Shown piece after piece: positions 18,297-19,820 of a DNA stretch of 19,820 nucleotides. A program made the translations under genes and the position numbers. Location: positions 2,905 to 22,724 of the forward strand of contig PKXB01000107.1 of assembly GCA_003133345.1 (NCBI GenBank), read 5' to 3'. This stretch comes from Hyphomicrobiales bacterium (GTDB lineage Bacteria > Pseudomonadota > Alphaproteobacteria > Rhizobiales > Xanthobacteraceae). Positions within the stretch are counted from its first letter, which is position 1. Each line of letters begins with the position of its first letter. The notes under the pieces were generated by a model. It ran no database searches and was not told the DNA's origin. It saw only the letters and a program-made list of their open reading frames with translations.

Positions 18297-18476
18297 CTAC
18301 GGACAGCGGCGCCATTCGATGCGACGTGATGGGCCGGTGAGCAGCAGCACAGGTAGCACCACTAATGGAGTGGCGATAATCGCAAGGATAAATGTCCCGA
18401 GAAAACCCATTCGGCGTTGGCTGCCGCAAAGTCCTGTGAGAAGGCACAGAATTATGTAGACTATGGGTTCGAGCAT
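18297..18476 (-). CDS. Small two-helix membrane protein
   Basis: A 59-residue open frame starts at the ATG at 18476 and stops at TAG (18297-18299). It is mostly two hydrophobic helices: residues 3-17 (EPIVYIILCLLTGLC) and 25-47 (LFLGTFILAII... ending VLLLTG), joined by GSQRRMG, and ends with basic GPSRRIEWRRC. The GSQRRMGFLGTF and TPLVVLPVLLLTGPS blocks match a recurrent pattern of tiny membrane proteins I recall in Bacteroidetes and proteobacteria; no function is known to me. It fills the space between the DUF697-like gene (86 bases before) and the ABC exporter (89 bases after), all on the same strand, and so is probably in the operon. A weak GAGAAG is upstream. Easily missed because of its size. 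Confidence 0.65.
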   Translation of the reverse strand: MLEPIVYIILCLLTGLCGSQRRMGFLGTFILAIIATPLVVLPVLLLTGPSRRIEWRRCP

Positions 18477-18562
18477 GGGGCTCGGTCTTCTCGCCGGTCC
18501 ACGGCTGTTGCGCTTCGGCGGGTGGGGCCACTCCCGGATTGGCTAGCCCACGGCCGAGCGAA

Positions 18563-19141
18563 TTAAGAGCTGGTCGCTGCCGCCCCCGTGGTCGATTCAG
18601 AAGAGCTGGATTGAGAAATCTTCGAACCGGCCTTTCGTGAGTCCCACTTCTCCTTTTGGGCCTTGATGAACTCACGATAATCCGGAGGGTTGAAATCAAG
18701 CAGAGTCCCGCCCGTCGTAAAGTGCTGAATGAAAGCTTTGCCGATGGCGTAGGTGGCTCCGGCCGAGAGCACCGGCATCACAAATCCAGCGACAATCGTT
18801 CCGAAGATTGGCACGGCCTTGAGCACGCTGGCGGCGCCGATGCCACTGGTCGCCGGGATCATCGCTCCCGCCGTGCTCGCGATCAGCGCTTTGCCGCTAT
18901 TTTCGGCGAACGCCACCTCGTAGATTTGTGAAAGACGACGCAGCATCTGGAGCTGGAGACCGCCGACGGCAATGGTGTCAATAACGGGCAACGGGAGAAG
19001 TCCGGCAACGCCGGACCAAATAGCAAACCGGTCAACCAACTTCGAAGCTACTTCATTGCGTTGCTCGGGCGTCATCTCGGGCGAGTCCGCAATGGCTTCG
19101 TTTTTCTCAGGACTTACGGACTCAGTCGGTTTTTGCGCCAT
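18563..19141 (-). CDS. DUF697/YcjF-like membrane protein
   Basis: The product is 192 residues with AAAGGA six bases ahead of the ATG. After a charged N-terminus (about 1-30, MTPEQRNEVASKLVDRFA), it has LPLPVIDTIAVGGLQLQMLRRLSQIYE at about residues 56-82, the signature P-x-P-x-x-D...Q-x-x-M/L segment of DUF697, then two glycine/alanine-rich amphipathic or membrane helices (GKALIASTAGAMIPATSG and VPIFGTIVAGFVMPVLSAG). DUF697 proteins are membrane proteins of unresolved role, some beside dynamin-like or stress operons. The C-terminal tail is charged and Ser-rich. It is the first gene of the minus-strand cluster that ends with the SPFH and coiled-coil genes, and the promoter of the cluster is presumably just upstream of 19141. 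Confidence 0.8.
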   Translation of the reverse strand: MAQKPTESVSPEKNEAIADSPEMTPEQRNEVASKLVDRFAIWSGVAGLLPLPVIDTIAVGGLQLQMLRRLSQIYEVAFAENSGKALIASTAGAMIPATSGIGAASVLKAVPIFGTIVAGFVMPVLSAGATYAIGKAFIQHFTTGGTLLDFNPPDYREFIKAQKEKWDSRKAGSKISQSSSSESTTGAAATSS

Positions 19142-19760
19142 AGCGGATCCTTTCTCGTCATCCCAGGGCCGGGCCCACCACTCGGTCGATTTGTGCTTAT
19201 TTATCAGCTAAATCCACGTGGGCTCGTAAGCCTATCATGCAGGGTAGCCGCTGCCAAGCGTTCGCCTTTTGGAGTCGCTCTTGGTGTTGAGCGAAAGCGC
19301 GGCCGGCGAGCGCGCCGCTCGGATCATGTGAAACCGTCGGCGAGTGCCGCCACTCGGCGCTGCCTTGCCATGTTTGACCCGATCCGCGGGGCGCGGCAGG
19401 CGGCCGGTTCCTCCGCTGGTTCGAATCGGCGAACTGATAGAGTGCAACAGGTCGGCGATTGCCATCTCATGTCCGCCAGCGATCAACACGCCGGCCGGCC
19501 GATTACCCCATCTATTAAAACGGATGTTACGCAGCCTTGCGGTGCAGCAGGGCCGTGAACAGCGGTCATCCGAGGGTTCAAATGTTTGACCGCGCTACGA
19601 TTGGTCAGCGTTCGAAGCGCGCGTCACCTGAACCAAGGAATGTTCGATTCAAAAGTGGCATTAACGAGAAGTTTGACTTAGCTTTATCAGTCTGAGTTTA
19701 ACTTTTCGGTTGCTGAAAAGAACGCGACTTAGCTGCAAGCGGTTGCCTCTGGATTGGTAC
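19142..19760. other. Intergenic region at the right end
   Basis: These 619 bases lie between two divergent genes. Open frames on both strands are Arg/Ala/Pro-rich and lack ribosome sites; I see no protein remnant that I can name. The right part (about 19640-19740) is more AT-rich and contains TTGACT (19676-19681 area) followed about 17 bases later by GTTTAA, a weak candidate promoter for the gene beginning at 19761. The promoter of the DUF697-exporter cluster should also be here, but no clear box is visible. Confidence 0.45.
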
Positions 19761-19820
19761 ATGACATCTTATTTTTCCGCATTGGTGGACTTCGTTTCCG
19801 CGCATCCGCATTACGCGCAT
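19761..19820 (+). CDS. N-terminal fragment of a probable DedA-family membrane protein (cut by the window edge)
   Basis: An ATG at 19761 opens 20 codons to the window edge, reading MTSYFSALVDFVSAHPHYAH. Short N-termini of this form (LVxFVxAHPxxA followed by a long hydrophobic segment) begin DedA/VTT-domain membrane proteins, such as undecaprenyl-phosphate or phospholipid flippases, in Bradyrhizobium-like genomes. The assignment rests on 20 residues and memory only. No clear ribosome site is visible (GGATTGGTAC precedes the ATG). Confidence 0.4.
   Translation, partial: MTSYFSALVDFVSAHPHYAH

Noticed and set aside
18226..18699. A 157-residue minus-strand frame overlapping the DUF697-like gene
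   Set aside because: It overlaps the start-to-middle of a well-supported gene in another frame, is Arg/Pro-rich, lacks a ribosome site, and the real short membrane-protein frame (18297-18476) lies in a different frame over part of the same DNA.
19235..19558. Overlapping frames on both strands in the right intergenic region
   Set aside because: Composition is Arg/Ala/Pro-rich with no domain, start site or neighbour support.

Overview
The window looks like chromosome from a Bradyrhizobium-like alphaproteobacterium (order Hyphomicrobiales). This is inferred from high-GC coding with many GTG/TTG start candidates, a MloK1-type cyclic-nucleotide-gated potassium channel, a STAS-fused MCE lipid transporter permease, and CtrA-type TTAA-N7-TTAA(C) boxes. 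No tRNA, rRNA, CRISPR array or intact insertion sequence was recognised.

Layout. Bases 117-1766 (+) encode an exported FecR-domain protein and an exported TPR protein. Bases 1850-3094 (-) encode an exported protein of unknown family. An AT-rich intergenic region with two tandem CtrA-like boxes precedes a compact three-gene MCE/Mla-type lipid transport operon (3666-6404, +: STAS-MlaE permease, MlaF ATPase, MlaD substrate-binding protein) and a MloK1-like potassium channel (6510-7643, +). A tiny CxxCH heme-protein candidate with no ATG start (7727-7930, -) and an orphan YejA-like peptide-binding protein with a Tat-type signal (8093-9979, -) follow.

The most interesting part is 10.5-19.1 kb, a putative class II lanthipeptide locus. 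A previously easy-to-miss 51-residue precursor peptide (10600-10755, -) lies upstream of, and divergent from, a full-length LanM synthetase (11218-14445, +). The LanM cyclase domain carries a Cys-Cys-Gly motif where most LanC domains have Cys-His-Gly, a trait known from the ProcM-like enzymes. Facing LanM is a five-gene minus-strand cluster (19141 down to 14538): a DUF697-like membrane protein, a 59-residue two-helix membrane protein, a SyrD/PvdE/YojI-type cyclic-peptide ABC exporter, an SPFH (prohibitin/stomatin-like) protein translationally coupled to the exporter, and a membrane-anchored coiled-coil protein. The exporter has no C39 peptidase domain, so leader removal is unexplained within this window.

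A working model (inference): LanA is made from 10755 leftwards, modified by LanM into a two-Cys lanthipeptide, and exported by the ABC transporter embedded in or organised by an SPFH/DUF697 membrane assembly. The window ends in the first 20 codons of a probable DedA-family membrane protein.
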